A DNA stretch of 64,000 nucleotides, taken from positions 186,001 to 250,000 of the forward strand of contig JAGTXO010000041.1 in the NCBI GenBank assembly GCA_019448385.1, given 5' to 3'. The first letter of the stretch is position 1. Each line of letters opens with the position of its first letter. Source of the DNA: Diacronema lutheri. Its lineage: Eukaryota > Haptophyta > Pavlovophyceae > Pavlovales > Pavlovaceae. Position numbers and translations under genes: made by a program. The notes beneath the pieces are model-generated. The model made no database searches, had not been told where the DNA came from, and saw nothing but the letters and a program-made list of their open reading frames with translations. Shown piece after piece: positions 60,765 to 64,000 of the stretch.

Positions 60765-63602
60765 TCACGGCGCTGTGAGGAGCGCGCCAATCTGGCGCAC
60801 CCACTCTCTGCGCTGCTCGGCGCTCTCCGCGAGCAGCACGAACGAGTCGGTCGCGCGCAGCTCGCGCGCCGCGTCCGCGTCCGCGCACTCGGCGCAGCTT
60901 GCACCGCGCGAGACGGCGCACGCTGCGGCGGGGCTGCCTGCGCTCTCGCCCGACCTGCGCTGCGCGCGCGCCTTTGGCGGGCAGAGCTCGAATGCGAAGA
61001 GGCCCGACGCGTGCGGCACGCTCAGCTCCTCGACCGAGCCAAAGTTGCTCAACGGCAAAATGCCCTGAAGTCGGGTGGTGCGCGCCACGCGCGCGCGCGC
61101 GCGCAGCGGTCGGCGCGTGCATGCGAGGCACCGCGCGGCGAGGCGCGGCTGCGGCAGCGGCCCTGGCGCGCGGCGGCGCGCGCGGCGGTGCGCACCTGCG
61201 GATCGGAGATGGCGTCGGCTGAGCTCTGCGCGTAGACGAGGAGACGCTCTGCCGGTAGGAGGGCAAAGTGGCGCGTCACCCACTTTGGCTCGAGTGTGAG
61301 GTTGTGTAGAATGTGCACCTTGGATGGGCGCTTATGCAGACGGCCGCGCAGAGAGCTGCTCGCCACACTCGCCGCACCGTTTGCGCCTGCCGCGCTCGCC
61401 GCGCTCGCGCCGCCGCTCCCGCCGCCGTTCAACCCGCCGCCGCCGCCGAGCGGGCCGGCGGCGGCGCACGCGTGGCTGCCGCCACCAACGGCGGCCGCGT
61501 CGGCCGGCGGCAGCGCGCCGCTTCCGCCGCCGTTGCCCGCGCCGCTCGCGCCCGCAGCGCCGAGCGCTCCGTGTGGCGGCATCTGCGGCCAGCTTCCCTC
61601 GCGCACGGCGGGCAGCGCGGAGGGCAGCGCGCAGCACGCGGACGAGCACGAGCTCCAGCCCGCGCCGCCGCCACACGCGCCGCCGAGCGCGCCGCGAGCG
61701 TCGAGCGTGCCGCACGCGCCGCACGATGCCGACGCGCCTGCGCTCGTCAGCTCCGCCGCGTCGGAGAAGGAGCCCGTCCCCACGACGCTGCCGCCGTCGG
61801 AGAGCTCGGCGTGCGTCGCTGAGAGCGTCGCGCCCGCGTTGCACAGCGCGAGCAGCCACGCCTCGCGCGTCTCGTCCGACTCGGCGGCCATCCACCACTC
61901 GTGCTGCGACGTACGCACCGTGAAGAGCGAGTAGCGCGGCAGCGATGGCTGTGTGTGCGATCGCGGTGTCGCGGGGACGCGCGGGGCGGGGCGGGGCGGG
62001 GCGGGGCGGGGTGGGACGCGGCGCGGTCGGCGGGCGGCGGCGGTTGCGGCGGTGGCGGTGGCGGCGACGGCGCAACGGCAGGGAGCGCGCCTCACAAGCG
62101 AGACGCGCCTAAGCTGCGCGCCGGTGACGTGCACAATGTTGAGGGGCTGGAAGGGGTTTGAAACGGCCTCCGAGTAGTAGCAGAGCAGCTCCGTATCGTA
62201 GAGGCACAAATAGCGCGAGCGCCAGCACACGCGCCGGCTCGACTGTTTGAGCAGGTAGCCCTGCTTGGTCGAGATGCGCTCGAGCAGCACATTCGAATCC
62301 GTACGCGCGATCGGGCCGGGCTCGTCGGGCCCGCCGTCGGACCTCGAGCGCGCGGCGTCGATGAAGTGGCAGAACGCGGCGCTGCAGCAGATCGCCTCGC
62401 ACGTGAGGCATGCGCGCACATACCGCTCGAGCGCGAGCCGCCGCTCGGCGATGAAAGCCGCGTCCAAGTTGCCAAAGGTGCGCTTGGGCGGGAGCAGCCT
62501 TCCCGCCGTGTACACGCCGCGGCTGCCAAACTCGCGGCGCAGCATCTGGTCGAGCAACCTGAAATGCGTGTACCGGCGCGAGGAGCGCAACGTCATCTGA
62601 GCACCGCGCACCTCAATCAGCGTCTGCAGCTCGTACGCCACGTAGTCGCGCCCCGCCTTGTCGTCGCGCCGCGTGCTCGTCTCGGGGATGGCCGCGCTGA
62701 TGAAGTCGATCGCGCGACGGCCGTGCGAACCGCCGCCGCCGCCGCCACCGCCGCCGTGCGCGAGCTGCGCCGCGTCGCCGAGCGCGCCGGCCGCGCCTCG
62801 CGCCGCTGGCGCGCGGCGGTGGCTGTGCGGCGTCCTCGGCTTGTACAGCACCGACGTGACGAACTACCGACGCGCGGGGGGCGGTGGCGCGTGCATGTGC
62901 GAGGGCGGGGGCGCGGGCGGGAGGGAGGGGGGTGGGGGCGGGGCTGGGTGGGCGGGCCGGCGTCATGCGCGCGCGCGCGCGGCGCGCGGACGGAATTGGC
63001 GGACGGACGCGCGAGCGCTCTCGCGCAAAAGGGCAGCGCACCGCTTCCCGGAATCGTGTGCACATCGAGAAGACGACCACCGCCGTCGCTGCGCCGGCCC
63101 TGTCGACCGGTGGGAACGGCTGGCCGCCATTGCCACTTTGCGCGACCACGGCGCCCGCGCGCGCGCTCGCGGCGCCGGCGGCCACGGCGCACGCTCCGGC
63201 GGGCGCGCGCTGCGCGCCGTTGCCAAGGCTGCCAACAGTGCCGTGCAGGAAGACGTGGTTGAGCTGCACGTGGACGGGCGGCTTGTCGCCATCGCCCGCG
63301 AGGTGCGGCAGGTTGAGGAGGAGGTGGGGCGGGAGCATCATCGAGGCGGCGTGCTGCACGAGCAAGTCCTCCTTTGGCGGCACCATCTGCGTGAACGGCG
63401 TCCTTCGCAGCTCGACGAGCGAGTACGGATCCGAGTTGACGCGCGCCTGCCTGAGGCCCTCATTGGAGGACGATGTCTCGAGCCCCGATTGCGCCGAGCC
63501 CGACGAGCCGGCGGTGGTCGAGCGCGCGGTGGACGATTTGCCGCCGTGCGCGCTCCCGCACACGGCCGCGCCGTGCGCGCCCCCCTTGCCGCCGCGCGAG
63601 CT

Positions 63603-63641
<39 letters not shown>

Positions 63642-63971
63642 CGCCGGCGGCTGACGCGCGACGGCGAAGTTGTTGATGTTGCCCAGCGCGTCGAGCACGG
63701 TCGGCGCGGACGGATCGTGCTTCCACTGGCCGTCGATGATGAACTTGTATTGGTGCGTGCCCGGCTTGAGCTCCAGCTCCTTGAGCCACGTGCCCGGCTC
63801 GTCGGCCGACTGCGCCATCGGCGTCTGCTTCCAGTCGTTGAACGTGCCGCACACGGACGCGCTGCGCGCGCCGTGGGGCCAGCGGATCGTGACGACGACG
63901 AGCGCGGGCGCGGCCGGCCGGCCGTCGCCTTCGGCCGACGCCGCCGCGCTATGCGACACGTCGTTCCCCAT
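60765..63971 (-). CDS. AMPK/SnRK1 beta subunit fused to PX and two PH domains
   Basis: Exons 63971-63042, 62863-62096, 61948-61196 and 61064-60765 give 916 aa. MGNDVS is an N-myristoylation signal, as in AMPK beta. CBM48 (about 24-103) keeps the glycogen-binding set (W47, K76, W83, N98/N100). The AMPKBI region (about 188-319) has TPFTQMVPP, MLPPHLLLN and VQLNHVFLHG. Splicing gives FSMCTRFREAFVTSVLYKP, the family's terminal strand. Instead of stopping, the frame runs through a Gly-rich linker into a PX domain (about 361-480; RRYTHF, LLPPKRTFG, FIAERRLALERY). PH1 (about 509-605) and PH2 (about 765-913), each split by an intron, follow. AMPK beta scaffolds the alpha and gamma subunits; PX and PH bind phosphoinositides. 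Confidence 0.82.
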
Positions 63972-64000
63972 CCGCCCGGCCCCCGGCGCGGACCAGACAG

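Noticed and set aside
60557-60904. Possible extra exon after PH2
   Set aside because: The PH2 C-terminal helix (EQRREWVRQIGALL) is complete before the stop at 60765; the downstream ORF is low-complexity.
62900-63260. Additional intron inside AMPKBI to remove the ~50-residue insertion
   Set aside because: No donor/acceptor pair with matching phase was found; it is left as coding.
9886-63971. Hundreds of long Arg/Ala-rich ORFs antisense to the named genes
   Set aside because: High GC makes stop codons rare. These ORFs lack conserved motifs and show extreme Arg/Ala/Pro bias.

Overview
This window is nuclear DNA from a very GC-rich unicellular alga with a complex (secondary) plastid, most plausibly a haptophyte. 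That assignment is inference. It rests on short spliceosomal introns (about 74-260 bp), plastid proteins with signal-peptide-plus-transit leaders, cilium genes (ARL13B, SHIPPO repeat, MORN), PEX6, complex I GRIM-19, AMPK beta and a Zn2Cys6 regulator. There is no bacterial operon structure. The base composition leaves long spurious ORFs open in all six frames. Real genes were picked by recognisable domains and by splice junctions that rejoin conserved motifs.

Layout. 1-4037 is decayed and repetitive: a frameshifted PIF1-type helicase, a 310-bp foldback element (MITE) and a broken coiled-coil gene. 4038-9879: plastid VKOR-thioredoxin, SET methyltransferase, SOCS-box-like protein, small HEPN-like protein and a wax-ester/DGAT acyltransferase. 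9886-14720: a large propeller/IQ protein with a frame-breaking minisatellite. 14747-19147: a complete MULE transposon (9-bp target duplication, ~420-bp TIRs, three-exon transposase) sitting in the promoter shared by the large gene and an MPDU1-like gene. 19193-29701: MPDU1-like, MORN, fibrillin, DUF726/TMCO4 hydrolase, XK-like membrane/LRR protein and SEC63. 29945-41884: plant-type glycine-rich/Cys-rich membrane protein, inositol monophosphatase-like protein, PrsW-like protease, thylakoid-lumen protein, CCDC137-like, SHIPPO and GRIM-19. 42002-53153: ARL13B, PEX6, HET-like protein, RNB exoribonuclease and an ICMT-like membrane methyltransferase. 53254-63971: kelch/coiled-coil protein with an LC8-type motif array, eIF4H-like RRM protein, Zn2Cys6 factor, and an AMPK beta subunit fused in frame to PX and two PH domains.

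Genes alternate strands strikingly. Ten divergent pairs have start codons only about 50-90 bp apart, and most of the others converge with 6-280 bp between stops. Short shared promoters therefore appear to be the rule. Functional themes are plastid (VKOR-Trx, fibrillin, lumen protein, ICMT-like), ER/secretion (SEC63, MPDU1), cilium (ARL13B, SHIPPO, MORN) and energy/lipid (AMPK beta fusion, WSD, PEX6, GRIM-19). There is no obvious metabolic cluster. No tRNA, rRNA or CRISPR array was recognised.
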